Assembly: GCA_964059195.1 (NCBI GenBank)
Contig: CAXKWD010000007.1
Span: forward strand, 60,760,705 to 60,824,704
Direction of reading: 5' to 3'
DNA from: Ectobius pallidus
Lineage: Eukaryota; Arthropoda; Insecta; Blattodea; Ectobiidae
Length of the DNA: 64,000 nucleotides
Shown here one piece after another: positions 32,160 through 42,719 of the stretch. The position numbers were made by a program, and so were the translations under genes. The notes under the pieces are model-generated. The model was not told the origin of the DNA. It did no database searches and saw only the letters and a program-made list of their open reading frames with translations. Every line of letters starts with the position of its first letter. The stretch's first letter is position 1.

Positions 32160-32999
32160 AATGAAAAATCAGAGCAGAGCCTTGGAAGACGCACGACTGT
32201 TGCACGTAGCTCCCCGTTTCAAATGGGGAGCTACTTGCGCCTACGTCCACCGGCGCAAGGAGGTCCGTGCGCACAGATTCCACGCATGCCTCACCCTGCA
32301 CCGTTGCATGCCCCGGCTTGCATCTCCACCTGCCAGGCGCAAGCCTCTTGTGCGCATGCAACGTTGCACAGGTGTGAACGCGGCTTCACTACGACTGCAC
32401 GACAAGTTTCCACTTCCATTTCGCCGACAACTCGTAGAATTTCCTCCTTGAAGTCATGGATATTTCTTGGTTTATTGGCATACACCAATGACTTAAGATG
32501 ACCCCAAAGAAAAAAAATCACAAGGAGTTAAGTCACATGACCTTGGTGGCCATTAATGATCAGCATTGCGCGAAATGAGGCGATCTGGGAACTTCTCATG
32601 AAGTTCAACTGAATCAACTGAATTTATAGGGGTGATAATGGAGATCATACCGGAGAATTCTCCGTACTGAAGAACATCTTAATCCCAATTGTTGGGAACG
32701 GCGACGAACTGATTTCATTGGGCTAACAGCCACACTGTCACGAACCACAGCAATGTTCTGCTCACTTCGACTAGAACGACGACGACCAGGACTTTCGAGG
32801 TTTACTGTTGAACCTGTCTCAAAGAACTTTTTCATAAGTCTGCGAACTGTAGATTCATTCGGTGCTTCATTACGCCCTAGAATCGCGCAAAGCGCCTGAC
32901 AGTTGCTGCATAACTTTCTCACTTGATAAAATGATAAAATGTTTTCACGATTAGCACACTTTGCTCACAAGTGAACTGCTCCATGTTTAGACACAGAAT

Positions 33000-34139
33000 G
33001 CGAGAAATTCCAACTGCATCAACAATCGGAATGTTCCTGGAAATAGAAACGAAACAAAACAATGTCATCAACCGACAAACAGAAATTTACCAGCCGTTTC
33101 AAAACCGGCGCTCTTTTGGAACCACTCTTTATTAGAGGTATGTTTTCTAATTTCAGGGTCGACCGTAACTATTCCTTTACCTTTGGCATCGGCAGAGGAA
33201 ACGAAAAATATCCTCGTTCAAGCATTATAAATTCAATAATAAACTTCAGGATTTTGTTATCAAAGAAGTTTTGAAGTTGAGCTATTTTCTTTTCATCAAT
33301 TTGTACATGGAACCGCTCGTGAACACTGGTCCTACTATCTCTCCTATGTGTGCCAGATATTTGTACGTGGTCTGTGGATGGTGATTTAATATTACAGCAT
33401 CACAGGCTCCGACTTCTGGGAGGCAAAGTACTTTCTTTAGTCAACATCTGAATTTCTATCACATAAGGCCTATTTATAACTACTGAAATTACAATTCTTG
33501 CCCCCCCCCCGCCAGAATATTTTCAAGTCTTCACCTCTGAATATTATATTATAGGTATATTTTTGTTATTACTATTATTATCACCAACACCAAATCTTTA
33601 TACACAGCATTTGCGCAGGTCCAAATTACGTTGTGAAACTATTCAGACATTGATAAGGTATGTGTGCTCATTCTCGCTATACGCAAGAAATGATTTATCA
33701 TTTAGGAAAGAATACTGTGCCAGTATTTTCTTTTTCTGCTGTCAGAGGAATACTTTGGATTCAGTCCAAAATCCAGAATATACGTCAAATTTTAGTGTGC
33801 GATACATACTTAAAAAAAGCCCTATTTAACAAAACCATCATTTTTGTGTTATGTCATGTTTTTAAAAGAAACAATTTGCACTGAGAGCGTTTTTAAGCAG
33901 TCATATTAGAAAATATAAAGTTTTTTATGAATAAAAGTTTCCAAAATTCATTTTCATGGTATTTTCTGTTCAAATGTCAATGAAAAGGACAGTGATATTC
34001 AACACAATATATGAGACACTTTTAACAATGTTCCGATCCCAATTTTACACTTGTCACTTGCTCTCTACAGAAAACAATAGAACTTCAAACTTATTTAGAA
34101 AGAAACTAGCATACTGGAAGCTGAAATTAATTTGCATCA
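33000..34139. other. No gene recognised
   Basis: No gene identified. A stretch at 33153-33215 (TTTCAGGGTCGACCGTAACT ... GGCAGAGGAA) resembles 39040-39105 and may be a dispersed repeat. A C-run lies at 33500-33510. Open frames here carry no recognisable motif. Confidence 0.35.
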
Positions 34140-34147
34140 CTTCAAAG

Positions 34148-34400
34148 CAGCGTTTCTCAACCTATGGTCCGCAGACCACCCGAAGATGTAGATGGTCCGC
34201 AGACATAATTAAAAAATATAAAGCAAGTGGAAAGTAAAGAAGTAAAATTTTTTCACATGTTTCGTTATAATGACCTATAATTAATACCCCAAATATTAAG
34301 AATATAGGCAGTCTTTTAAAAGTGGGATGTAAAATTAGGGTCCGTAATTTTTTTTAGACATTTTAGAGGTCCTCGGGTTCAAAAAGGTTGAGAAACGCTG
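34148..34400. mobile_element. hAT-type MITE, 253 bases, TSD CTTCAAAG/CTTTAAAG
   Basis: The ends are CAGCGTTTCTCAACCT and the inverse AGGTTGAGAAACGCTG. Flanking 8-mers differ at one base (34140-34147 and 34401-34408). The element at 61774-62091 is the same family in opposite orientation. No coding. Confidence 0.88.
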
Positions 34401-34446
34401 CTTTAAAGTTATAAACCACTTAAAGTGTATTTCATTTATATAATTC

Positions 34447-34951
34447 TCACTTCTTCCAAACATTCACATTCTTCCTCATTTTCATTTCACTCTTCATTGC
34501 AAATTCCAGGCTGTTCATGTAAGGCCTTGAGTAAAATTGCAGTTCAGTCTCATTCCTCCAATTTTCCCCAAACCTCTTCTTCAGTAATCCGTCAACATCA
34601 GTTTTCTTTGCGTCACTAACCATGCTTTTCATTTGCAAAATCTGATTTCGGGTATGGTCCCAAACTTAACCCCTCGTTTCAAAAAGAAAAAAAGAGTTTT
34701 GATGGGTGATCAAAATTGTATGTTGGTTCCATTTTAATGTTGACCGTAGATTTATTTTCTTTAAAAATACGTTTCATATAACTTATTCCTGTTACTTTCT
34801 TTAAATCATTAATTAGCTGTTTGACGTCATTGAATTGGCAGTCAATCCCCAGAACTCTCACTTCACCAACTCCTTTATACATTTCAGTGTAACATATAGG
34901 ATTGATAATTTCATAACGTTTCCGAAAGGACTTTTCCATCACCCCAAACAT
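34447..34951 (-). pseudogene. Unidentified coding remnant
   Basis: Two consecutive minus-strand frames look protein-like. 34679-34951 contains KRYEIINPICYTEMYKGVGE, VRVLGIDCQFNDVKQLINDL and KKVTGISYMKRIFKENKS. 34447-34638 contains DVDGLLKKRFGENWRNETEL and YSRPYMNSLEFAMKSEMKMR. They are separated by a stop and frame change near 34640-34680. Composition (charged helices, regular hydrophobics) suggests a real former protein, but I do not recognise a family. It could be a transposon accessory protein or a host pseudogene. Confidence 0.4.
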
Positions 34952-35009
34952 TCTATCAACCTGGAGGCATAATGTTATTGAGATGGGAAGGTGATTTCCT
35001 ATATCCCAG

Positions 35010-35135
35010 ACGAGCTAAGAAACCTGAATTAAATGAACACCAGTATGTCTGTCTCACTCTTAGGACATACGTTTTAATGTGCTAGAGTGAGACAGATATA
35101 CTGGGTTTTCTTTACTTCAGGTTTCCTTCTTAGAA
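35010..35135. repeat. Short inverted repeat (hairpin element)
   Basis: The left arm GAAACCTGAATTAAATG ... TGTCTGTCTCACTCT (35021-35062) is mirrored by AGAGTGAGACAGATA ... TTCAGGTTTC (35085-35126), about 42 bases with several mismatches around a loop of about 22. It may be a tiny palindromic MITE; no target duplication was identified. Confidence 0.65.
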
Positions 35136-36090
35136 CGGCCAGACTTTAAGCTGCCATAAAATGAGAGCATGCACGACATAAGAGTGTTTATTTTCGCCCC
35201 CCCCCCATCGGAAAATAAACTGTGGTAGCATTAAACTGATACATAAGTTACAATCCGTCTACTGTTGCTGGCAACACCTACTTCATATACCATCTTGTAC
35301 AACTTAAAACGAATAACTGGTCCTAGTTTCTGCTTTACAACACGTCTAAACTCATACAAATCGATTCAACGCTACTGAAATAGGGAGAATCCGTAACAAC
35401 TGTTTCAACCGAGGATTTACTGAGCGCATTTTGATTCACAGCTCCTCATGCCATGTTTTGCTTGTCAGGGCAGTGGACCGGGAATTTTTTTATTCTGTGC
35501 AGTAACAGCTCCATGGCGTTCGCGCAGGCGCTCTTCGTGTTTGGATCATAGTACGATCCTCTGTCTAGTGACTAGTCGCTTGCCAACAAATCGTGCGGTA
35601 TGAAAATGAAAACAATATAGTGATGTGAAAGGCAGTGTTGCCTTAAGTACGACTAGTTCATATATTTGTACGATGTAAGACGCAGCCATCAATCTTAATT
35701 ATGCCTATTTAAACGACTATTTTTCATATTTTTATAGCAATCTACTGCAGAATTTTCAATTTGGATAGATGTGGAGCTTTTTGTTTTCTCGTAGTTTATG
35801 TTGTACGCAAAATGTTGCTGAATGATTGACGGAATGTTATATAGCCATTGTCAAATAAAACTAAGTTCTTTGATTTATTACAGGCTTTCACATGGGCCCT
35901 TCACCTGTGACTGACCGGTGCCGCACCTCGCTTAGGTTGTATTGTCTGGGGAATGTTGCCACTTCTCTCATCATTATTTTCCAAATTTTCTACATTTTAG
36001 CCTCACATGTCCAAAACAAGACAAACCAGATCTCTAAAGAAATTAGCTCTGCCGTTCAAGAGCAGCTGGTCTTGTTGAGAGTTTTGGAGA
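35136..36090. other. No gene recognised
   Basis: No gene or clear repeat boundaries. A C-run lies near 35198-35206. Confidence 0.35.
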
Positions 36091-36109
36091 CAGTCTGAGC
36101 ATTGCCGTC

Positions 36110-36450
36110 GCGTCAGTCTGAGCATTGCCGCCGCGGTTGCTCATACTTAGCGCATGGGTCTGGCTTGCAAGCGGTCCCGGTTTCAAATCCCGAGGCAGGC
36201 GGGCGTCTCATTTGTAGTGTACAAAACCGGTCGTGTGTGTGTGTGTATTTATTTAAAGAAAACCGAGCGAGGTGGCCAATATGGTAACGTCTTGGACTCG
36301 CATTCGGGAGGTCCCAGGTTCAAATCCCGTAGCCGGCCAATTTGGCATGGGTTTGATTCTCGTCTCTTTAGCCTTGGTAGCTAAGGCATTCGCGGTGAAG
36401 GAGGCTGTGGGTTCGAGTCCCGCCTCGGGCATGGGTGTTTGTGTGTGATA
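36110..36450 (+). repeat. Cluster of three tRNA-like SINE heads
   Basis: Three box A / box B pairs occur within about 300 bases. The first is GCTCATACTTAGCGCATGG with GGTTTCAAATCCC (36137-36190). The second is GCGAGGTGGCCAATATGGT with GGTTCAAATCCC (36270-36331). The third is TAGCCTTGGTAGCTAAGGC with GGTTCGAGTCCC (36369-36421), followed by (TG)n text. They look like heads of different SINEs or composite SINE heads, not functional tRNAs. A small duplication GTCTGAGCATTGCCG lies just upstream (36095-36130). Confidence 0.65.
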
Positions 36451-36850
36451 AAGAAAAACAATATAAAAAACGGAAAACAATGTAACCAAACGGTTAAACA
36501 AGAAAAAAAATTCAGAAACTTGGCCTAAGGTCGGCTAAATAATTAAAAAAAACACTGAATCTCTGTTTTCTGCATACACTGGGACTATGAAACATGCCAA
36601 ATTCCTCTAGTAAAACTTTTTTTTTCGAAAGTGATCTTGCAATAATTTGGAAAATCCAGTAATATCTTGATTTTTAGCTTAAAAAGTAGCCTTTACCTAC
36701 ATAAAATATTTAACAATGTAGTTATATTTTAACTGAAAACTCGTGTCATTTTTGCTCAATTAGGGAAACTTCTCTTTATTTATCATATTTAGCATATGGG
36801 AACACGGTGGGACACGCGAAATGAATTTGTAGTTTCTTGAAATGTGTAAG

Positions 36851-38459
36851 CAGAGATGCCAACTGCTACGGAATTTCCGTAGTTTCTACGATTTTCTTGA
36901 ATTTGCTACGGCAATACGGGAATTGTACTGAATATTACGGATTTTACGAACCCCAATACCTATTTTTTAAATTTATCGTCTCTGCCGCGAACAACAAAAA
37001 AGTTAATGAATGTGTCAGCAGAGATGCCAACTGTTATCATGAGAAATAGTTTGTAAAAGAAAACACCCGTTGTGTTGGCGACATTGAACACTACAATCTT
37101 TGACGTGAGTGTATGTTAACCAAAGGTGTTATATCTTACAGAAAACATAATTCTAGTTATAAGATCTTTCGTGTTAAAATATTTTCTCTTTTTGATTATC
37201 ACTGTAATGCCGCTGACGACTGCCGACGCCGTTCCTTGCTAGAAGTTTTATTGAGTGTTGCAGTGTAAGTAGAATATTGAGGAAATATGTTGTATAAACG
37301 TAAAACCAGTGATGAGTCTGATGGCCAAAAATGAACTGCGGCAAATCAGCAGTATACGGAAGAGTTTCCTTGCCTCGGACCTTCAAAAATTTCACCGAAT
37401 CACGTATTTTGAGAAACCTGTAGTTGTGATTTTTCGGTTAAACATGGAGGACGCGATGACTGTAGACGCCATGTGATCTCAAAATAAAAAATCCCTTTAG
37501 GCAGGCCTACAGGCGGAGGTAGATTTCGAAGTGCTTTTGGTTTAATTTATTGTCGCTGCATAGCACTCTTCTTCTTTAGCCTTGGCATGGTAAACCTGCA
37601 GTAATAAGAACTGAATTCGGTAAAGAGGAAGAGCCTACAATCATTTGTTTTGACAACAAGAATAGGATATAATATTTTGGGAGGCCGTGCGCAAGATCAG
37701 CAATGAATAAAATTAGCAAAGCCGCTAAACAAGACAAAATTATGATATTATAATAATTCTTTTAAGTGTTATTATTTTCAAACATTAAAATCTCGCGTCA
37801 TATGAGAGCTATCAAGAAACTATTTATTGATTTGTAGAGTACTCATCAAGAGCTTTTCAACGATACCCCACAAGACGTAGTTTCAAAAGTTTCGAATTTT
37901 CATCCCCCACCCTCACTCGAACCCCCGAATCGTTGGTGTCACTGTGAACTCCATAGGGAGTACTCTAATTTATTCAAACAAAGTTTCCCTCTATACTTCA
38001 TAGGGGCCGAGATAAAAATGTTTTAAAATTTCAACCCCCTCCCCCGACCACCCCCTTGGGCCAATTTTGCTCATTAACGAACTTGTCCGAACTATTGGGC
38101 CTAGAAATAACATATTAAAATTTGGTTCAAATATCTTCAAAATTACGGCCGCTAGCGTGTAAAGATATATATATATATAAATATCACAATTTTTTTTTTT
38201 GGACGGGCGGTGGTTTCGTACTTAGGGGAGCATGAAACGTAAAGATATGAAAGAATTTTTCGAAAATCATGAAGTGGTATCCATTGCAATAAGTAGATTT
38301 TTCTTCGAAATCTACCTAAAAGCATGAAGAGTACAGACGCGTCAACGGACAGCACAAGAAGGCGCATGTATTAATTTGCCCGAGACATCGCGTCCCCCCC
38401 CCCCCCAATCCGATAAGACTCAGACTACTGATAACCACCTTTCAAGGTTGGCATCTCTG
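36851..38459. mobile_element. TIR element, CAGAGATGCCAAC ends, TSD TGTAAG
   Basis: The left end CAGAGATGCCAACTG is mirrored by GTTGGCATCTCTG. A 6-base duplication TGTAAG lies at 36845-36850 and 38460-38465. The left end is repeated internally at 37019-37034. Much of the interior (from 37485) is one arm of the large inverted repeat ending at 40478. No transposase was recognised. Confidence 0.7.
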
Positions 38460-40478
38460 TGTAAGGTGTAAAATACCAATTTTAAATCTAGGCCTATTTA
38501 CAACTGAATATATTAATGCAAAATCATATCTTTCTCTATTTGAAACATGGGCAATACAACTTTCTCACTTAATTGATATAGAACAAGAGGCCGTGTTGCA
38601 GGGAGTGCAGTTGTTTCAGCCTCATACAAAGATGTAGCCTATTGTTCATGCAAAAGTTAAAAAGCTTCAATTTGTACAAACATGGTTGGCTTAGCTAACT
38701 ACTCTTCAAATAAATCTAAGAAAAAAAAAAATTTCAAATAACATTTTAACCCTTACCATACATTATGTACAAAATCTAAACAAAATGTTTAGAGTCGTTT
38801 TTTAGAAAATTGCAAAAAATTAAATTTACTTCATTTATAGTGGTGGTAAAATCGAGAGAAAGTTGCCGCAGATTTTTGTGTCCCATCCCTGAAAGCTATC
38901 TAACCCAATTATAAAATTCTGTTTTTATACAATTTTTCGTTCTTCAGCTATGCTTCAGCTATACATGTCTGTGAAAAATTGCATTTTTGGAATCAGGGAA
39001 CCTCAAAGTGTGAATTTATATTAAAAACTCAACCTACAGTTTCAGGGTCGAACAGAATAGTTCCTCTACCTATAGTACCTCTACCTATTTGGTTCGGATA
39101 GAGGAAGAAAAAATATAATTTACTTTAACCCAGATATGCCTGAATTATTTTTTTGTTTCGTTTTTTTTTAATTTCCTTGTTTTATGAGTGCAGAGTAGCC
39201 CCAAAATGTAATAATTGGGTTAACACTTTTACTTGAGTGATCATTTGCGAGAGAAGGGCCATCCTGTATATTGGACAACAGGCAAATGCAGGGTATAATA
39301 TTATGGACAACCTATTGAAGGGAGGAAAGAAATATTATATTGCGTTTGATGAAAACAGCATAAGTTATCTCAAATTTGAAATTAAAAACTTCTTCTACAG
39401 AAAGTACAGAACTGTAGTTTCTGCAGAGAGATATGTCATGGTCTTTAAGTCAAAAGTATTGGGCCTACATCTCAAACAAAACTCTAAACGATACATTTAC
39501 AAAAATGAGTTAGGTGAGCCAAATTGAATCATTACAAAAGTAAAATATGAACATTTACAAAGTAAAGGCTAGTTGACATAACAAAATCAGGTTTCGTAAC
39601 TAAGTTTTGCAACTGTTTTTACTTGAGTGTGCAAGCGCGAGATGTACTGGTGACATTGAGTTACGATACTATGCAGTTTCGGCTGATTCCAACTTTTCGC
39701 GAAACCGTAATAGTAATTTTGAGGTTATATGCTTATTTAGCTTGTTCACATTTTTAGGTAGATTTTCGAAACCACCGCCCGTTCAAAAAAAAATTTGTGA
39801 TATTTATATATATATATCTTTACACGATAGCGGCCGTAATTTCGAAGATATTTGAACCAAATTTTATTATGTTATTTCTAGGCCCAATAGTTCGGACAAG
39901 TTCGTTAATGGGCAAAATTGGCCCAAGGGGGTGGTCGGGGGAGGGGGTTGAAATTTTTAAAAGTGTATATCTCGGCCCCTATGAGGTATAGAGGGAAACT
40001 TTGTTTGAATAAATTAGAGTACTCCCTATGGAGTTCACAGTGACACCAACGATTCGGGGGTTCGAGTGAGGGTGGGGGATGAAAATTCGAAACTTTTGAA
40101 ACCACGTCTTGTGGGGTATCGTTGAAAAGCTCTTGATGAGTACTCTACAAATCAATAAATAGTTTCTTGATAGCTCTCATATGACGCGAGATTTTAATGT
40201 TTGAAAATAATAACACTTGAAAGAATTATTATAATATCATAATTTTGTCTTGTTTAGCGGCTTTGTTAATTTTATTCATTGCTGATCTTGCGCACGGCCT
40301 CCCAGAATATTATATCCTATTATTGTTGTCAAAACAATTGATTGTAGGCTCTTCCTCTTTACTGCAGGTTTGCCATGCCAAGGCTAAAGAAGAAGAGTGC
40401 TATGCAGCGACAATAAATTAAGCCAAAAGCACTTCGAAATCTACCTCCGCCTGTAGGCCTGCCTAAAGGGATTTTTTA
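37485..40478. repeat. Large inverted repeat, arms about 720-800 bases
   Basis: The left arm 37485-38325 is mirrored by the right arm 39745-40478. Shared landmarks include GAGGCCGTGCGCAAGATCAG and its complement, CGAATCGTTGGTGTCACTGTG, and CCACCGCCCG near the centre. The left arm has an extra segment of about 85 bases (38219-38304) absent on the right. The left arm lies inside the TIR element at 36851-38459, so the right arm is probably a second, truncated and inverted copy of that element. The spacer (about 38330-39740) has no recognised gene. Confidence 0.85.
38466..39740. other. Spacer between inverted arms, no gene recognised
   Basis: AT-rich. A stretch at 39040-39105 (TTTCAGGGTCGAACAGAAT) resembles 33153-33215. 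The 96-residue frame at 39237-39527 is lysine- and tyrosine-rich without a recognisable motif. Confidence 0.35.
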
Positions 40479-40650
40479 AAAATGAAGTGGGAAGTGAGGA
40501 AACTGTGAAATGCCTTGATTCCTCCGTGTTGCAAACATTCATATGTGATTTTGACAGCTTGAACTTCAGAAATACAGTGAAGCATGTAAATGCACTGGAA
40601 TTATTTTTGAAGAAAGTAGGTGTAGTTAGTTTCACGAAATCACTTCCATG
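40477..40650 (+). pseudogene. Unidentified short coding-like fragment
   Basis: Plus-strand frame without an ATG: NEVGSEETVKCLDSSVLQTF, then ICDFDSLNFRNTVKHVNALE, then LFLKKVGVVSF. It is open for about 58 codons and has regular amphipathic spacing. It begins right at the outer end of the large inverted repeat. I do not recognise a family; it could be a transposon protein fragment or chance. Confidence 0.25.
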
Positions 40651-41228
40651 AAAGTAGATACGAAATCTATACCATATCTCACAGTGTTTGAGAGTGCAGT
40701 TAAACAACTCCCCCAACCGGTGACATCCCAGCAGACGAGCTTTGCTTGCCTGCCGGTGGCTGTTACTCTAGTGATCTCACCCCCTGTCCTTGTCGTCGTT
40801 CGTACTGTTTACGGTCATTTACAATACTGTAATGTTTCAGTTTTTATGATGTTGTAGAGAACTGAAGCTAGATATACATATTATATTTTTTGGTGGGTTT
40901 ATGAAGAGCATAAAATGCTTTTAAAATGTAATTAATTGAGGATGCAGATTAACATTGGATGGGATTGCGAACACAAAAAACCAACAGCGTACCCTTCTCA
41001 AGACAACACGTGCGTTGTGTATTAACACAGTTAAATACGTTGACTAATGCTGAGGTTCTTACTGAGAGATATTGTATATAATAATCAGGGCTAGGATTCT
41101 GATGGCATGTCACCATTTTATTTGTGTAATATAGTATTTTATAGTCTGTTTGTATGTATATAAACCTGGATGCGTATATAAATAATAACTGTATGTTTGA
41201 GTGTCCATTCTTGATTGCTTTAACAAAA

Positions 41229-41310
41229 GTTTAGTTTTAAATTTATCACTTGACGGATTACCAAAGGTAAATCTAAGTTTGCTTGTCAAGTGATAAATTT
41301 AAAACTAAAC
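41229..41310. repeat. Perfect 26-base inverted repeat
   Basis: GTTTAGTTTTAAATTTATCA continuing to CTTGAC (41229-41254) is exactly mirrored at 41285-41310, with a 30-base loop. It sits 17 bases upstream of the transposase start codon. It may be a relic of a terminus or a subterminal transposase-binding site. Confidence 0.9.
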
Positions 41311-41326
41311 TATAAATAATAATTGT

Positions 41327-41924
41327 AATGGAGGAACTTTCAGTGAAGAAGCATTCCAAAGGCAAACCGCTGCAACGAGGCCAGCAAGTGTGTGTGCTAA
41401 ATGTGTTCAACAAAATTTCCGCCGACAATCCCGGAATGGTTATTGATGAAGTGACTAAGTTGACTGCTGAAGCAACAGACGTGTCTAAAGCCAGTATTTA
41501 TTGACTACGAAGTAAGGTGAAGTCGGGCGAAAAGTTGACCACCCCTAAAAAAATTCGCCGGGCTAAGCAACTAGGAGAAAGACATGATGAAGCAACGAAA
41601 TGTGCAATTCGTAGCATAGTGCATCAGTTTTATTTCCGTAATGAGATACCGACTGTAGACAAAATTCTTGCCGCGGTGCGTAATGACAAAGATTTGCCTA
41701 ATTTCTCGCGCGCCACCCTGCATCGACTGCTTACTAATGTCCTTCGATTTAAATTTAAGAAACGGAATCGTCAGTGTTTGTTACTCGACAGAGATGACAT
41801 TGTGCTGTGGCGAAGGAAATATTTGAGGGCAATAAAAGAGCACCGGGCTCAAGGCAAGGTAATATATTACCTACACGAAACGTGGGTGAATGCAGGCCAC
41901 ACGGTTAATGAAGTTCTAGTGTAA
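41327..41924 (+). pseudogene. Tc1/mariner-like transposase, truncated, catalytic Asp changed
   Basis: ATG at 41328. The N-terminus MEELSVKKHSKGKPLQRGQQ and VLNVFNKISADNPGMV is an HTH. A stop lies at ASIY-stop (about 41502), then the text continues LRSKVKSGEKLTTPKKIRRA, NEIPTVDKILAAVRNDKDLP and NFSRATLHRLLTNVLRFKFK. The catalytic core begins at GKVIYYLHETWVNAGHT. In this DDE_3-type family the usual text is YLDETWVN, with the first catalytic Asp; here it is His. The frame ends soon after at TVNEVLV-stop, so the second Asp and third acidic residue are missing. Dead on three counts: stop, missing catalytic residue, truncation. Confidence 0.8.
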
Positions 41925-42385
41925 AAAAACTATTGAAACCCGAAAACAGGCATTCCTCTCCGGGCTATCGACTGGACTAAAGAACCCCACCGGAATTGAA
42001 CCTCTAGAAACGTACGATTAACTGGTGAGTTCCCTTAACATTATTTTAAAATCGTGGCTTTCAGTGCTATGTTTATGTTTGTAGGATCAGTAGTAGCGCG
42101 GAGCCACAGCACGTGGGCCAGTGTGCAGCGGGTGGGGAGTTGTTTTCTCGAGCTCTCAAACATCGTGAGATGAGGTTTAGTGTCATGTAAACTAGCCTTA
42201 ATACAAATTTTACTGAATAAGCCATGGCGGAAGAATAACATAAGTTAGATCTTGCCTTCATGAAATGCTAATCATATAATAATATAACTTTCCAAAATTT
42301 CATCAAGAGTGTATGAACTGAAATAAAGTAAATATATGTGTGTGGCTCGCACAAGGATCAGAGGACATGGGTGTATGTGTGTGTG

Positions 42386-42407
42386 AGTATGTATGTATGT
42401 ATGTATG

Positions 42408-42438
<31 letters not shown>

Positions 42439-42478
42439 TGTATGTAATGTAATGTATGTATGTATGTATGTATGTATG
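42386..42478. repeat. (GTAT)n microsatellite
   Basis: About 90 bases of GTAT repeats interrupted by TAATG phrases. Open frames on both strands (cysteine/tyrosine or histidine/threonine repeats) are artefacts of the repeat. Confidence 0.95.
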
Positions 42479-42719
42479 CCCCATCGTAGGTTTAAAAAAA
42501 ATAGCCCTCGTATATTACTAATATTGTGGTTGTAAAATTGTTATAGTAAGGATTAATGAATGTGAGAAAACTCATTACAAGCCAAATTGTTACATTGTTT
42601 TCCTTCACGTGCATGCATTTACTTTAAAGGTTAGGGAATTATAACAATAATAATTAATAACAATTAATATAATAGTATAATAATTAATAATTTAATTTTA
42701 ATTTTTTTTTTTGGCCTTC

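Larger units (their letters stand above)
30637..32395. mobile_element. PIF/Harbinger-like element, TSD TCA, deleted interior
   Basis: The ends are AGCCGCGTTCACACCTGTGC and the inverse CACAGGTGTGAACGCGGCT. TCA is duplicated at 30634-30636 and 32396-32398. The left half keeps a start like a Harbinger transposase on the plus strand (30800). The right half keeps a MADF/Myb-like reading frame on the minus strand (31921-32159). Harbinger elements characteristically encode a transposase and a separate Myb/SANT-like protein and make 3-base duplications (usually TTA or TAA, so TCA is a variant). A SINE (31140-31392) is inserted inside. Confidence 0.7.
30560..32990 (-). pseudogene. Mariner-like transposase, split and internally deleted
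   Basis: Minus strand. The N-terminus begins at an ATG near 32984 (MEQFTCEQSVLIVKTFYHFI), then a frame change. Next are ESTVRRLMKKFFETGSTVN, PGRRRSSRSEQNIAVVRDSV and RSQQLGLRCSSVRRIL, a double HTH with a GRRR linker. After HPYKF the central DDE region is missing; the text jumps to LHEKFPDRLISRNADH, then WPPRSCDLTPCDFFLWGH and VYANKPRNIHDFKEEI. A Harbinger-like element (30637-32395) interrupts after VEV/CRAVV. The gene ends with NFMDSGKGVHMPDIFFHT and a stop at 30560. Across the insertion the frame continues once a single TCA is counted. The family cuts and joins DNA at TA; this copy is dead. Confidence 0.8.
40668..42190. mobile_element. Tc1/mariner-like element with imperfect TIRs
   Basis: The left text CATATCTCACAGTGTTTGAG followed by AACAACTCCCC is mirrored at 42130-42180 (GGGGAGTTGTTTTCTC, CTCAAACATCGTGAGATGAG). 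The inverted pair brackets the transposase remnant at 41327-41924 and the perfect hairpin at 41229-41310. Ends are diverged and no TA duplication could be fixed, so limits are approximate. Confidence 0.5.

Noticed and set aside
36110..36450. Possible tRNA genes
   Set aside because: Box A and B motifs are present, but acceptor and anticodon stems do not pair well by eye and the context is SINE-like with (TG)n tails.
42272..42535. Frames rich in His/Thr/Ile or Cys/Val/Tyr/Met
   Set aside because: They are translations of the (GTAT)n microsatellite.
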